From Allokutzneria oryzae (GTDB lineage Bacteria; Actinomycetota; Actinomycetes; Mycobacteriales; Pseudonocardiaceae), in NCBI RefSeq assembly GCF_042429765.1, contig NZ_JBHLZU010000033.1:186001-250000 (forward strand): a stretch of DNA of 64,000 nt, given 5' to 3'. The translations under genes were made by a program, and so were the position numbers. Position 1 is the stretch's first letter. Every line of letters begins with the position of its first letter. The notes under the pieces are model-generated. The model was not told the DNA's origin and made no database searches. It was given only the letters and a program-made list of their open reading frames with translations. Of the stretch, positions 42,820-52,417 are shown piece after piece.

Positions 42820-44235
42820 GTGCCGCTGACCCGCGGTAACGGCGCGCGCGGCGGGAGGACCCGCGCCGCGGTCACCGCCGCGCTGCTCGCGGCGGGCCTG
42901 CTCGCCGTCCCGGGTCAGGCCGGCGCCGAGCCCGAGCAGCCGTGCGGAATCGGCAGGACGCTTCGCTACATCGTGGTCTTCGACCAGGGCACCCGCGCCG
43001 AGGAGGCGCAGCGGCGGATCGACGCGGCCTGCGGCGAGACCGTCACCTACTACGCCCAGATCGGCGTCGCGGTCGCCGGGTCGCGGGACCGCTCCTTCAC
43101 CACCCGCCTCGGTGACGTCCGGGCCTTCAGCACCCAGCAGGAGCTGGGCGGACAGGGCGCGGCGGCCAAGCGCAAGAACCGCTCCCGGCTGACCGCGGCG
43201 ATCAAGGCGAGCCCCTCGGTCGCCACCACCGACCGCTCCGGCGAGCAGTGGGACATGGCGATGATCAAGGCCGACGAGGCGCACGCCTACTCCATGGGCA
43301 GCCGCTCGGTGGTGGTCGGCGTGCTCGACTCCGGCATCGACGCGGGCCACCCGGACCTGGCGGCCGCGGTCGATCCCGCGGTCTCCGCCGGCTGCGTCAG
43401 CGGAGCCCCGGACACCCGGCGCGAGGCGTGGCAGCCCTCCGCCTTCGAGCACGGCACCCACGTCGCGGGCACCATCGCCGCGGCCAACGACGGCAAGGGC
43501 ACCACCGGTGTCGCCCCGGGCGTGCGGCTGGCCTCGGTGAAGGTCGTCGACGACGACGGCTACGTCTCCCCCGAGGCCGCCGTGTGCGGCTTCATGTGGG
43601 CGGCCACCAAGGGGATGCGCTTGGTCAACAGCAGCTTCACCGCCGGCCCTTGGACGCTGACCTGCAAGGACAAGGGCAGCGAGCAGTGGGTGGTGCACGA
43701 GGCCATGCGCCGCGCGGTCAGCTACGCCACCAACCGCGGCGTGCTCACCATCGCGGCGATGGGCAACGAAGGCACCAACCTCGCCAGCACGAAGTGCGAC
43801 GCGCTGCCCGGTGAGCTGCGCGGCGTGATCGGGGTGTCCTCGATCGGCGCGGAACGCGTGAAAGCCAGCTACAGCTCCTACGGCCTCGGCACCACCGACC
43901 TGACCGCTCCCGGCGGGGACCACAGGCAGAAGCCGGACTCGTCCAACCAGGGCTGTGTGCTGTCCACGGTGCCCGCGGGCTACGGCTACTACTGCGGCAC
44001 CTCGATGGCCACGCCGCACGTTGTGGGCGTCGCCGCGCTGCTGGCGTCACGGTTCCCGTCCGCCGGTCCAACGGCGCTGACGAGGATGCTGTACAACCAG
44101 GCGGAGACGCTGCCCTGCCCCAGCGACTACGACCTCAACGGCGACGGCGCGCAGGACGCGGCGTGCTCCGGCTATGCCGACTACAACGGTTTTTATGGCC
44201 ACGGACTGGTCAACGCGCTGAACGCGGTTCGCTAG
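42820..44235 (+). CDS. Secreted subtilase (peptidase S8)
   Basis: 471-residue secreted serine protease. Signal peptide residues 1-36 (basic start, AAVTAALLAAGLLAVPGQAGA). A short inhibitor_I9-like prodomain (about 45-140, LRYIVVFDQGTRAEEAQRRI). The catalytic domain has D170 (VGVLDSGIDAGHPDL), H211 (HGTHVAGTIAA) and S395 (GTSMATPHVVG); several cysteines suggest disulfides. GTG 42820 follows GGAGG. It stands inside the radical-SAM gene pair of the core locus and is probably an insertion. The SSI inhibitor at 17049-17459 might target this or a similar protease. Confidence 0.95.
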   Translation: MPLTRGNGARGGRTRAAVTAALLAAGLLAVPGQAGAEPEQPCGIGRTLRYIVVFDQGTRAEEAQRRIDAACGETVTYYAQIGVAVAGSRDRSFTTRLGDVRAFSTQQELGGQGAAAKRKNRSRLTAAIKASPSVATTDRSGEQWDMAMIKADEAHAYSMGSRSVVVGVLDSGIDAGHPDLAAAVDPAVSAGCVSGAPDTRREAWQPSAFEHGTHVAGTIAAANDGKGTTGVAPGVRLASVKVVDDDGYVSPEAAVCGFMWAATKGMRLVNSSFTAGPWTLTCKDKGSEQWVVHEAMRRAVSYATNRGVLTIAAMGNEGTNLASTKCDALPGELRGVIGVSSIGAERVKASYSSYGLGTTDLTAPGGDHRQKPDSSNQGCVLSTVPAGYGYYCGTSMATPHVVGVAALLASRFPSAGPTALTRMLYNQAETLPCPSDYDLNGDGAQDAACSGYADYNGFYGHGLVNALNAVR

Positions 44236-44244
44236 CGTCGAAGC

Positions 44245-44760
44245 ATGGCCGTCATCCCTGTGGTTGTCGAAGACTGGCAGCAGCAGTGCTGCGGCGACGC
44301 GTTCGCGATCGGCGACAGGGTGTCGTGGCAGCTCCGATACGGAGAGGGCTCGCGGGAGCTCCTGCAGCCCGCAGAGCGTGTGCGGCTTTCCCTTGGTGCT
44401 GAGCCGATTCCGGACAGCGACGGCGCACATCTCAGCTCCGGCGAGCTGCACGTGTTCTGGTCCGAGCCCACGGCGAAGAACGGCTTGGCGGAGGTCGTCG
44501 GAGTGCTGACGGAAGAGCGTCACGACAACTTCGGCATCCCGCCGACCGTGGGCTACGTCCGGCGGATCCGCCGCTTGGCGATGGAGCACCGGCGCGAGTT
44601 CGGAACGCGCGTCTGGCACCAGCAGCCGGGCACCGAGACGTTCGTCGAGGCGTGGGGGAGCGAGGCCGAGGTCGACACCAGAGCCGACGCCCCGGCAGAC
44701 GCCGATGTGGCGCGCCGGGACGTCGGCCTGCTCGTCGACCTCGAGGTCAGCTTGGGCTGA
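44245..44760 (+). CDS. DUF6578-like protein of unknown function
   Basis: 171-residue soluble protein beginning MAVIPVVVEDWQQQCCGDAF, with FAIGDRVSWQL; this VxDWQxxCCGxPF opening is typical of an uncharacterised actinobacterial family (DUF6578, from memory). The Cys pair and acidic residues might bind metal. A TAGCGT box at 44233-44238, overlapping the protease stop, lies 6 nt before the ATG, so a leaderless mRNA is possible. The 3' end overlaps the convergent radical SAM gene by 14 bp. No function can be given. Confidence 0.72.
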   Translation: MAVIPVVVEDWQQQCCGDAFAIGDRVSWQLRYGEGSRELLQPAERVRLSLGAEPIPDSDGAHLSSGELHVFWSEPTAKNGLAEVVGVLTEERHDNFGIPPTVGYVRRIRRLAMEHRREFGTRVWHQQPGTETFVEAWGSEAEVDTRADAPADADVARRDVGLLVDLEVSLG

Positions 44761-46711
44761 ACGCGGGGTTGCTGACCGGGGAGCCCTTGCCGACCGGGGA
44801 GATCGGCAGCAGCTTGCGCCCGGTCGGGCCGACCTGGATGTCGGTGTTCATCGCCGGGCAGACGCCGCAGTCGAAGCACGGCGTCCAGCGGCAGTCGTCC
44901 TGCTCGTGCTCGTCGAGCGCGTCCTGCCAGTCCGACCAGAGCCACTCCTTGTCCAGGCCCGAGTCGAGGTGGTCCCACGGCAGGACCTCGTTCTCGTCGC
45001 GTTCCCTGGTGGTGAACCAGTCCAGGTCGACGCCGAGCGGCTCCAGCTCGGCCCCGGCGGCGTCGATCCAGCGCTGGTAGGAGAAGTGCTCGCTCCAGCC
45101 GTCGAAGCGCCCGCCCTCGCGCCACACCCGCTCGATGACCCGCCCGACGCGGCGGTCGCCCCGCGAGAGCAGTCCTTCGATGAGGCTGGGCTTGCCGTCG
45201 TGGTAGCGCATGCCGATGTTGCGGCCGAGCTTGCGGTCGGAGTTGACCGCCTCGCGCAGCTTGCGCAGCCGGGCGTCCACGGTGTCCGGGTCGCACTGCG
45301 CGGCCCACTGGAACGGCGTGTGCGGCTTGGGCACGAACCCGCCGATGGAGATCGTGCAGCGGATGTCCTTGCGGCCGGAGGCCTCCCGGCCCGCGCGGAT
45401 GACGTTCTTGGCCATCTCCGCGATCTGCAGGACGTCCTCGTCGGTCTCGGTGGGCAGGCCGCACATGAAGTACAGCTTCACCTGGCGCCAGCCGTTGGAG
45501 AACGCGGCGCTGACCGTGCGGATGAGGTCCTCCTCGGACACCATCTTGTTGATCACGCGGCGCAGCCGCTCGCTGCCGCCCTCCGGCGCGAAGGTCAGGC
45601 CGGACCGGCGGCCGTTGCGGGAGAGCTCGTTGGCCAGGTCGATGTTGAACGCGTCCACCCGGGTGCTCGGCAGGCTCAGCCCGGTGTTGGTGCCCTCGTA
45701 GCGGTCGGCGAGGCCCTTGGTGACCTCGGCGATCTCGGAGTGGTCCGCGCTGGACAGCGACAGCAGCCCGACCTCCTCGAAGCCGGTCGCGGCCAGGCCG
45801 CGCTCGACCATCGCGCCGATGCCCTCGATGGAGCGCTCGCGCACCGGGCGGGTGATCATCCCGGCCTGGCAGAAGCGGCAGCCGCGGGTGCAGCCGCGGA
45901 AGATCTCAACGCTCATCCGCTCGTGCACGCTCTCGGCGAGCGGGACCAGCGGCTGCTTCGGGTACGGCCACTCGTCGAGGTCCATGGTGGTGCGCTTGAA
46001 GACCCGGTACGGCACGCGGTCGGCGTTGGGCACGACGCGCTGGATCCGCCCGTCGGCGAGGTACTCCACGTCGTAGAGCTGCGGCACGTACACGCCGCCG
46101 GTCTCGGCGAGCCGGAGCAGGATCTCGCGGCGACCGCCGGGACTGCCCTCGTTCTTCCACCGCCGGACGATGTCGGTGATCTCCAGGACGGCTTCCTCGC
46201 CGTCGCCGAGCACCGCGCAGTCGATGAAGTCGGCGATCGGCTCCGGGTTGAACGCCGCGTGCCCGCCGGAGACGACGATCGGGTGCTCGTCGGTGCGGTC
46301 CGCCGCGTGCAGCGGGATCCTCGCCAGGTCCAGCGCGGTGAGCAGGTTGGTGTAGCCGAGCTCGGTGGCGAAGCTGACCCCGAACAGGTCGAAGGAGCCG
46401 ACCGGGCGGTGCGCGTCGACGGTGAACTGCGGGACGCCGTGCTCGCGCATCAGCGCTTCCATGTCCGGCCACACCGCGTAGGTGCGCTCGGCGAGCACGT
46501 CCTCCTGCTCGTTCAGGATCTCGTAGAGGATCATGACGCCCTGGTTGGGCAGGCCGACCTCGTACGCGTCGGGGTACATCAGGCACCACCGGACGCACGC
46601 GTCTTCCCAGTCCTTGGTGGTGGCGTTCAGCTCGCCACCGACGTACTGGACCGGCTTCGACACCTGCGGCAGCAACGGCTCCAGCTGGGCGAACACAGAC
46701 TGCACACTCAC
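44747..46711 (-). CDS. TIGR03960 B12-binding-type radical SAM protein
   Basis: 654-residue protein. The N-terminal cobalamin-binding-like Rossmann domain (about 20-240) is followed by a radical SAM barrel with the cluster motif CTRGCRFCQAG (CxxxCxxC) and SLSSADHSEI. A C-terminal extension carries extra cysteines in CRWTPCFDCGVCP, perhaps a second cluster. The family is almost always linked or fused with TIGR03936 (next on this strand) and located by rne; a role in rRNA or tRNA methylthiolation-like modification is guessed. GTG 46711 matches the usual N-terminus. Confidence 0.93.
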   Translation of the reverse strand: MSVQSVFAQLEPLLPQVSKPVQYVGGELNATTKDWEDACVRWCLMYPDAYEVGLPNQGVMILYEILNEQEDVLAERTYAVWPDMEALMREHGVPQFTVDAHRPVGSFDLFGVSFATELGYTNLLTALDLARIPLHAADRTDEHPIVVSGGHAAFNPEPIADFIDCAVLGDGEEAVLEITDIVRRWKNEGSPGGRREILLRLAETGGVYVPQLYDVEYLADGRIQRVVPNADRVPYRVFKRTTMDLDEWPYPKQPLVPLAESVHERMSVEIFRGCTRGCRFCQAGMITRPVRERSIEGIGAMVERGLAATGFEEVGLLSLSSADHSEIAEVTKGLADRYEGTNTGLSLPSTRVDAFNIDLANELSRNGRRSGLTFAPEGGSERLRRVINKMVSEEDLIRTVSAAFSNGWRQVKLYFMCGLPTETDEDVLQIAEMAKNVIRAGREASGRKDIRCTISIGGFVPKPHTPFQWAAQCDPDTVDARLRKLREAVNSDRKLGRNIGMRYHDGKPSLIEGLLSRGDRRVGRVIERVWREGGRFDGWSEHFSYQRWIDAAGAELEPLGVDLDWFTTRERDENEVLPWDHLDSGLDKEWLWSDWQDALDEHEQDDCRWTPCFDCGVCPAMNTDIQVGPTGRKLLPISPVGKGSPVSNPAFSPS

Positions 46712-46753
46712 GCGGACAGGGTAACGGGCCTCCTCCCTCCGCACTCGTCGCCG

Positions 46754-47584
46754 TTACGTGAGCAGGAGCTTGCCGAGGCGGCGGGAGGCGAAGTACATGC
46801 CGATCGCGGCCATCACGACGAAGTAGGCGACGCTGATCAGCGTGGACCAGGCGACGGCTCCCGTGGTGAGTGCCCGCATCAGCTCCACCGCGTGGTAGAG
46901 CGGCAGGCACTGGACGACCGCCTGGAGGCCCGCCGGGTAGACCGACAGCGGGTAGAAGGTCGTGCAGAACAGGAACATCGGCAGGATCACCAGCTGTACC
47001 AGGTCGAAGTCCTGCCAGGAGCGCATGAAGGTCGTCGCGGCCATGCCCACAGCGGCGAAGGCCAGCGCCACCAGCAGCGCCGCCGGGAGGGCGAGCAGGC
47101 CCCACGGCGAGGTGATCAGCCCCATGCCGAGCATCACCGCGAGAAAGCCCGCCGCGTAGGCACCGCCGCGCAGCAACGCCCACGCGATCTCGCCGACGGC
47201 CACGTCCACCGGGCCGAGCGGGGTGGCCAGCATCGCGTCGTAGAGCTTGGCGTACTTGAACTTGAAGAAGATGTTGAACGTGGCGTCGTAGACCGCGCCG
47301 TTCATGGCGGAGGAGGCCAGCAGCGCCGGGGCGACGAAGGCCGCGTAGCTGATCACCTCGCCGCCGGGACCGGTCACCTCTCCGACCAGCTGGCCGAAGC
47401 CGACGCCCAGCGCCAGCAGGTAGAACAGCGGCTCGAAGAAGCCGGAGAAGATCACCATCCACGCGCGGCGGTGCACGAGGAACGAACGCTCCACGATCAC
47501 CCGGGACCGGCCCGCGTACATCGAGCTCGGCAGCACCCGCAGCAGCAGCCCGGTGCGCGGCGGGCTCATCACGTCGTTGGACAT
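46754..47584 (-). CDS. ABC-2 type exporter permease (second subunit)
   Basis: 276-residue permease with six hydrophobic segments (about 45-65, 80-100, 125-150, 160-185, 190-210, 245-265), typical of the DrrB/NodJ type. SFLVHRRAWMVIFSGFFEPL starts the family domain, and LYHAVELMRALTTG is the usual conserved cytosolic-loop stretch. ATG 47584 follows GAGGGGAGACGAC. It is in an operon with a second permease and the ATPase, giving a heteromeric exporter; substrate unknown (drug or lipid-like). Confidence 0.92.
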   Translation of the reverse strand: MSNDVMSPPRTGLLLRVLPSSMYAGRSRVIVERSFLVHRRAWMVIFSGFFEPLFYLLALGVGFGQLVGEVTGPGGEVISYAAFVAPALLASSAMNGAVYDATFNIFFKFKYAKLYDAMLATPLGPVDVAVGEIAWALLRGGAYAAGFLAVMLGMGLITSPWGLLALPAALLVALAFAAVGMAATTFMRSWQDFDLVQLVILPMFLFCTTFYPLSVYPAGLQAVVQCLPLYHAVELMRALTTGAVAWSTLISVAYFVVMAAIGMYFASRRLGKLLLT

Positions 47585-47595
47585 GTCGTCTCCCC

Positions 47596-48420
47596 TCACA
47601 CCGTCAACCGGACGCGGAACCGCCAGCGGGCCAGCGCGACGCCGACGCCGACCCACAGCACCAGGTAGGCCAGGTGCCCGAGCACGGGCAGGACTTCGAG
47701 GGTGCCGAAGGCGGCGCCCCTGGACAGCTCCGTGCCGTGCCACAACGGCGTGACCCAGGCCAGCGGCTGGACGAACACCGGCAGCTGGGAGACCGGGAAG
47801 AACGTGCCCGCGAACAGCGTCATCGGCACCACGATGAAGCGGAACAGCAGGTTGAACTGCTGCCCCTCGTTCTCGATGGTGGCCGCGAAGGCGATGATCG
47901 GCGCGGCGAATGCCAGGCCGGTCAGCACCGACACCAGCAGCGAGACCACCGCGCTCGGCCCCGGCACGCCGCCGAAGAACGCCGCGACCACGAGGAAGAC
48001 CGCGCCGGAGAACAGCAGCCGCCCCGCCAGCCACACGAACCGCCCGGCAAGAATCTGACCTGCCGTGATGGGCGTGGAAACAATTCCCCAGAACGTTTTC
48101 TGCCACTTGAAGGCGGACAGGATCGGGTAGGTCGACTCCATCGCCGCGGTCTGCACCGCCGCCGAGACCAGCAGCGCCGGGGCGAGGAAGGCGATGTAGG
48201 TCGAGCCGCCGGGAACCGCGCCCGCCTTGATCTGGGTACCGAGCCCCAGGCCGAGCGAGAGCAGGAACAGGATCGGCGTCACCACGCTGGAGAACACCGT
48301 GGCGCGCCAGTTGCGGCGGTACCACACCCACTGGCCCTCGACCACGAGCAGCGAGGCCCGCACGGACCCGACGACCCGGCCGGTGGACCGCGTCGCGGGG
48401 CGATCAGTTGTCGTCGTCAT
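47596..48420 (-). CDS. ABC-2 type exporter permease (first subunit)
   Basis: 274-residue permease, paralogue of the next gene. It has six membrane segments and the conserved FRFIVVPMTLFAGTFFPVSQ and LWHGTELSRGAAFG. The N-terminal half reads VEGQWVWYRRNWRATVFSSV, the usual amphipathic entry. It lies 15 bp downstream of the ATPase and 11 bp upstream of the second permease, so all three are co-transcribed. Confidence 0.92.
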   Translation of the reverse strand: MTTTTDRPATRSTGRVVGSVRASLLVVEGQWVWYRRNWRATVFSSVVTPILFLLSLGLGLGTQIKAGAVPGGSTYIAFLAPALLVSAAVQTAAMESTYPILSAFKWQKTFWGIVSTPITAGQILAGRFVWLAGRLLFSGAVFLVVAAFFGGVPGPSAVVSLLVSVLTGLAFAAPIIAFAATIENEGQQFNLLFRFIVVPMTLFAGTFFPVSQLPVFVQPLAWVTPLWHGTELSRGAAFGTLEVLPVLGHLAYLVLWVGVGVALARWRFRVRLTV

Positions 48421-48435
48421 CGTCGCTCAGCCCCC

Positions 48436-49368
48436 TCAGTCGACCAGGGTCCGGCCGGTGAGCCGGAGGAAGACGTCCTCCAGGCTGGACCTGCGCACCA
48501 GGCTGGCAACCGGCTTCACCCCGCGCTGGTGAGCCGCGGCCAGCGACGCCTCGCCGTCGGCGGTGTAGAGCAGCAGCCGGTCCGGCAGCTCCTCGACCCG
48601 CTCGGCGAGGCCCCGCACGTCGGGCACGGCCGCGTGCTGCTCACCCGGAGCGAAGCGCAGCTCCAGCACCTCGCGGGTGGAGTACCTGGCGATCAGCTCC
48701 GACGGTGAGCCCTCGGCCGCGATCCGGCCGCCGTCCATCACCACCAGCCGGTCGCACAGCTGCTCGGCCTCGTCCATGTAGTGGGTGGTGATGATCAGCG
48801 TGACGCCCTGCTGCTTGAGCCGGAACAGCCGGTCCCACAACAGGTGCCGCGCCTGCGGGTCGAGCCCGGTGGTCGGCTCGTCGAGCAGCAGCAGCTCCGG
48901 GTCGTTGACCAGCGACCTGGCGATGGTGAGCCTGCGCTTCATGCCGCCGGAGAGCGGCTCGACCTGGTGGTCGGCGCGGTCGGCGAGCTGTGCGAACTCC
49001 AGCAGCTCCTCGGCCTTCTCCCGGACGTGCCGTTTGGACAGTCCGAAGTAGCGGCCGTAGACGAACAGGTTCTCCCGCACGGTCAGCTCTGTGTCGAGGT
49101 TGTCCTGTTGCGGCACAACACCCAGGCGGGCGCGCACGCGTGGGCCGTGCACGTCGGGGTCGTCGCCGAGCACCCGGAGCTCACCGCCCGTGCGCGGCGA
49201 GACGCACGCGATCATGCGCATCGTCGAGGACTTGCCCGCGCCGTTCGGGCCGAGGAAGCCGAACGCCTCCCCCGGCCGCACCTCGACATCGATCCCGTCG
49301 ACGGCCGTGAAGTCGCCGAAGCGCTTCTCCAGGCCCCGGGCGTGCACCAACGAGTCATCCCCAGTCAC
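48436..49368 (-). CDS. ABC exporter ATP-binding protein (DrrA/NodI type)
   Basis: 310-residue ATPase. Walker A GPNGAGKSS, Q-loop VPQQDNLD, signature LSGGMKRRL, Walker B LLLLDEPTTGLDP and H-switch ITTHYMDEAEQ are all present, plus the C-terminal extension found in DrrA-type proteins (LEDVFLRLTGRTL). GTG 49368 is preferred; upstream frame is unconserved. It powers export through the two downstream permeases. No dedicated regulator is adjacent. Confidence 0.94.
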   Translation of the reverse strand: MTGDDSLVHARGLEKRFGDFTAVDGIDVEVRPGEAFGFLGPNGAGKSSTMRMIACVSPRTGGELRVLGDDPDVHGPRVRARLGVVPQQDNLDTELTVRENLFVYGRYFGLSKRHVREKAEELLEFAQLADRADHQVEPLSGGMKRRLTIARSLVNDPELLLLDEPTTGLDPQARHLLWDRLFRLKQQGVTLIITTHYMDEAEQLCDRLVVMDGGRIAAEGSPSELIARYSTREVLELRFAPGEQHAAVPDVRGLAERVEELPDRLLLYTADGEASLAAAHQRGVKPVASLVRRSSLEDVFLRLTGRTLVD

Positions 49369-49463
49369 GCGTCGGAGGCTAGCCGGAGGGTCTGACAGCG
49401 CCGAACGGGTTTCCTGGATCGATACCGACTGGTCAGAGGTCTTGCCAGATTTGACCCTCCTCA

Positions 49464-49477
49464 TTACCTTGAGGTAA
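49464..49477. promoter_or_regulatory. TTACCT-N2-AGGTAA palindrome upstream of lipase operon
   Basis: Perfect 6-bp arms, 2-bp spacer, 92 bp before the lipase start and between divergent promoters. The third gene of the lipase operon is a TetR protein that could bind it. Confidence 0.6.
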
Positions 49478-49569
49478 CTCGCATCTGAAAAGACTGCTTA
49501 TCAAGCATTTACGACGCCCCTAGCTGCACTTTTCCCATTTCTTGTCGGCCTCGCGAAGGGCTATGACAA

Positions 49570-50781
49570 ATGTTGCGCAGTCCCCGAAGAAGCGGACTTC
49601 TCGCCGCCCTGCTCACCGTGCTCGCGGTCTTCGCGAGCGCCACCCCCGCCAACGCGCTCATCGTTCCCGCCCCCTCGGCGGACGCGTTCTACCGGCCACC
49701 GTCTCCCCTGCCCGACGTCGCACCCGGCACCGTCCTGCGTTCCCGCCCCGTCACGGTGAAAGCCCTAGCAGTCCCAGTACCGACCACGGCGTGGCAGGTG
49801 CTCTACCGCTCCACCAACACGCAGGGCCGCGCCAACGCGGTTGTGGCCACCGTGCTCGTTCCCGTCACCCCGTGGCTCGGCGGCGGACCGCGCCCTGTCG
49901 TCGCCTACAACGTCGGATCGCACGGGCTGAGCGCCAACTGCGCACCGTCGTACTGGCTGCGCCAGGGCATCGAGTACGAGTTCGCGCTCCAGTCGCTCGC
50001 GCTCGCCAAGGGTTGGGCGGTCGTGGTCAGCGACTACGAGGGCTCCGCGACACCCAACGCGCACACGTACACAGCGGGACCTGCCACCGGTCATGCGGTC
50101 CTGGACGGAGTCCGTGCGGCACAACGACTTTCCGCTACCGGACTCGGGCAGGGCAACCCGGTCGGCCTCTGGGGCTACTCCGAGGGTGGACTCGCATCGG
50201 CGTGGGCGGCCGAGCTCCAGCCGTCCTACGCGCCGGAGCTGAAGGTCAAGGGGGTCGCGGCGGGCGGGGTCGTGCCCAACATCGGCAACGTCGGCTACAA
50301 GATCGACGGCGGTCCGCTGTTCGGGTTCTTCGTCGCGGCGGCGGCAGGGCTCGGTCATGCACACCCGGAGATGGGACTGACCGAGTTCCTCAACGACAAG
50401 GGGCGCAAAGCTTTCGAGCAGGTCAAGGACATGTGCCAGGCGCAGTGGACCCCGCTCTACGGCTTCCACCGCATCGAGGAGTACACCACCGTCAAGGACC
50501 CGATCCAGCTGCCGCGGTTCCAGAAGGTGCTGGCCGCCAACGAACTCGGCAAGCGCACCCCCGCCGGACCGATGTACGTCTACCAGTCGGTCAACGACGA
50601 GATCATCCCGATCGAGGACGCCCGCGCGCTCGCACGGAACTACTGCGCCCGTGGCACATCGGTGAAGTTCACCGAGAGCTTCGTCAGCGAGCACGTCTCG
50701 CTCGCGGTCACCGGTGCGCCCGGCGCGGTGGCCTGGCTTGCCGACCGCTTCGCGGGCAAGCCCGCTCCGAGCACCTGCTGA
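49570..50781 (+). CDS. Secreted lipase (LIP family, PF03583 type)
   Basis: 403-residue secreted lipase. The signal peptide is residues 1-29 (AALLTVLAVFASATPANA). The alpha/beta hydrolase fold has nucleophile S204 in WGYSEGGLASAW, preceded by DYEGSATPN; late acid/base candidates are in VNDEIIPI and VSEHVSLAV. This matches fungal/actinobacterial secretory triacylglycerol lipases. ATG 49570 has AAGGG at a 10-nt distance. The next gene is an acyl-CoA ligase, so released fatty acids would be activated on entry. Confidence 0.93.
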   Translation: MLRSPRRSGLLAALLTVLAVFASATPANALIVPAPSADAFYRPPSPLPDVAPGTVLRSRPVTVKALAVPVPTTAWQVLYRSTNTQGRANAVVATVLVPVTPWLGGGPRPVVAYNVGSHGLSANCAPSYWLRQGIEYEFALQSLALAKGWAVVVSDYEGSATPNAHTYTAGPATGHAVLDGVRAAQRLSATGLGQGNPVGLWGYSEGGLASAWAAELQPSYAPELKVKGVAAGGVVPNIGNVGYKIDGGPLFGFFVAAAAGLGHAHPEMGLTEFLNDKGRKAFEQVKDMCQAQWTPLYGFHRIEEYTTVKDPIQLPRFQKVLAANELGKRTPAGPMYVYQSVNDEIIPIEDARALARNYCARGTSVKFTESFVSEHVSLAVTGAPGAVAWLADRFAGKPAPSTC

Positions 50782-50800
50782 CAGGCGGGAGGAACAGTCG

Positions 50801-52417
50801 ATGACGCGCTACCCGGTGACGGCAGAGCTGGTCGACCGATCGGCGGAGCTCTACGGAGACCACCCCGCACTGCGCTTCAAGCGGGATGGCCAGTGGCAGG
50901 ACATGTCATACGCGAGCCTTCTCGACGACGTGAGCAGAGTTGCCGGTGGCTTTGTCGCACAAGGAATCCAGCCGGGGGACCGGGTCGCGGTGCTGGCCGA
51001 GACGTGTCCTGAGTGGACGGTCTGCGACCTCGCCATCGCCAGGGTCGGCGCGGTCTGCGTGCCGATCTACCCGACGAGCCCGGCGCGGGAGTGCGCGTGG
51101 GTTCTCGGCGACTCCGGCGCGAAGATGGTGGTCTACGAGGACTCCGGCCACTTCACGAGAATCGCCGGGGTGCGTCATCGGCTTCCCGCGCTGGAGCAGG
51201 TCGTCGCGCTCGACCAGCTCCACCGCGGCGAACCCGTGGAACCCTTGCCGAGCAACGAGAACGAACCGAGCACCATCATCTACACATCCGGGACGACGGG
51301 GCCCGCCAAGGGCTGCCCGCTGAGTCCGGCCAACCTCCGCGCGGCGCAGAGCTCGATCGACACGTTCGTCACCATGGGCACGGGCGACGTCGTGTACCTG
51401 TACCTGCCGCTCGCGCACCTGTTCGCGCGGATGACACAGGTGATGACCTTGGCGCTGGGGGCGACGCTGGCGTACTCCAGCGGCGACGTCCGCGAGATCG
51501 TCTCCGAGCTGACCGAGGTCCGGCCCACGCTTCTCCCTTCAGTGCCAAGGCTTTTCGAGAAGGTCCACGCGAAGGTCACCACGCTCGCCGAGGGCATGGA
51601 CCCGGAACGCGTGCACGACCTGGTGCGCGGCGCTTTCGGTGGCCGCCTCCGCGAGGCGCTGACCGGCTCGGCGCCGATCTCGCCGGAGATCCTGGAGTTC
51701 TTCCACGCGTGCGGAGTGCCGGTGTACGAGGCGTACGGCATGACCGAGTCCACGGCCGTGATTAGCGCGAACGGCCCTGGCGCCGTGCGGTTCGGCAGCG
51801 TGGGCCGCCCGCTTCCCGGTGTCGAGGTGCGGATCGCCGACGACGGCGAGGTGCTCGCGGCGGGCGCGAACGTCTTCAGCGGCTACCACGCCAACGAGGC
51901 CGCGACCGGCGAGGCGCTGCGCGACGGCTGGCTGCACACCGGCGACCTCGGCGCGCTCGACGAGGACGGCTACCTGCACATCACCGGCCGCAAGAAGGAC
52001 CTGATCATCACCGCGGGCGGCAAGAACCTCTCACCGGCCAACATGGAGAACGACCTGCGCCGCAGCAGGTGGATCTCGCACGCGGTGGTGCACGGCGACC
52101 GCAGGCCGTACGCGGTCGCGCTGATCACCCTGGACGAGGAGGAGGTCCTGCCGTGGGCGCGGGAGAACGGGCTGCCGGAGGGCATCGCCGAGCTGGCAAG
52201 GCATCCCCGGGTGCTCGACTTGATCGGCAAGGCGGTCGCCGAGGCCAACCAGGGGTACTCGCCGCCGGAGCGGGTTCGCCGGTTCGCGGTGCTGGAACAC
52301 GACTTCAGCCAGGAGGCGGGGGAGCTGACACCGACGTCGAAGCTCCGTCGCAAGATCGTCCAGGAACGGTACTCGGCGCTGGTGGACGAGCTCTACGGCG
52401 GTAACCTGCGGGCATGA
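50801..52417 (+). CDS. Long-chain fatty acid-CoA ligase (FadD15-like)
   Basis: 538-residue AMP-forming ligase. P-loop IIYTSGTTGPAKGCPLSPAN, A5 motif YGMTESTAVIS, A7 HTGDLGALDEDGYLHITGR and A10-like KKDLIITAGGKNLSP are clear; the terminal Lys appears in LTPTSKLRRKI. It converts fatty acids to acyl-CoA. ATG 50801 is preceded by GGGAGGAACAGTCG. It sits between a secreted lipase and a TetR gene with short spacing (19 bp) and a 4-bp overlap, so the operon couples lipid hydrolysis with activation. Confidence 0.95.
   Translation: MTRYPVTAELVDRSAELYGDHPALRFKRDGQWQDMSYASLLDDVSRVAGGFVAQGIQPGDRVAVLAETCPEWTVCDLAIARVGAVCVPIYPTSPARECAWVLGDSGAKMVVYEDSGHFTRIAGVRHRLPALEQVVALDQLHRGEPVEPLPSNENEPSTIIYTSGTTGPAKGCPLSPANLRAAQSSIDTFVTMGTGDVVYLYLPLAHLFARMTQVMTLALGATLAYSSGDVREIVSELTEVRPTLLPSVPRLFEKVHAKVTTLAEGMDPERVHDLVRGAFGGRLREALTGSAPISPEILEFFHACGVPVYEAYGMTESTAVISANGPGAVRFGSVGRPLPGVEVRIADDGEVLAAGANVFSGYHANEAATGEALRDGWLHTGDLGALDEDGYLHITGRKKDLIITAGGKNLSPANMENDLRRSRWISHAVVHGDRRPYAVALITLDEEEVLPWARENGLPEGIAELARHPRVLDLIGKAVAEANQGYSPPERVRRFAVLEHDFSQEAGELTPTSKLRRKIVQERYSALVDELYGGNLRA

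Noticed and set aside
44705..47668. 987-codon forward frame opposite radical SAM and ABC genes
   Set aside because: Antisense shadow spanning two unrelated genes; nothing recognisable.
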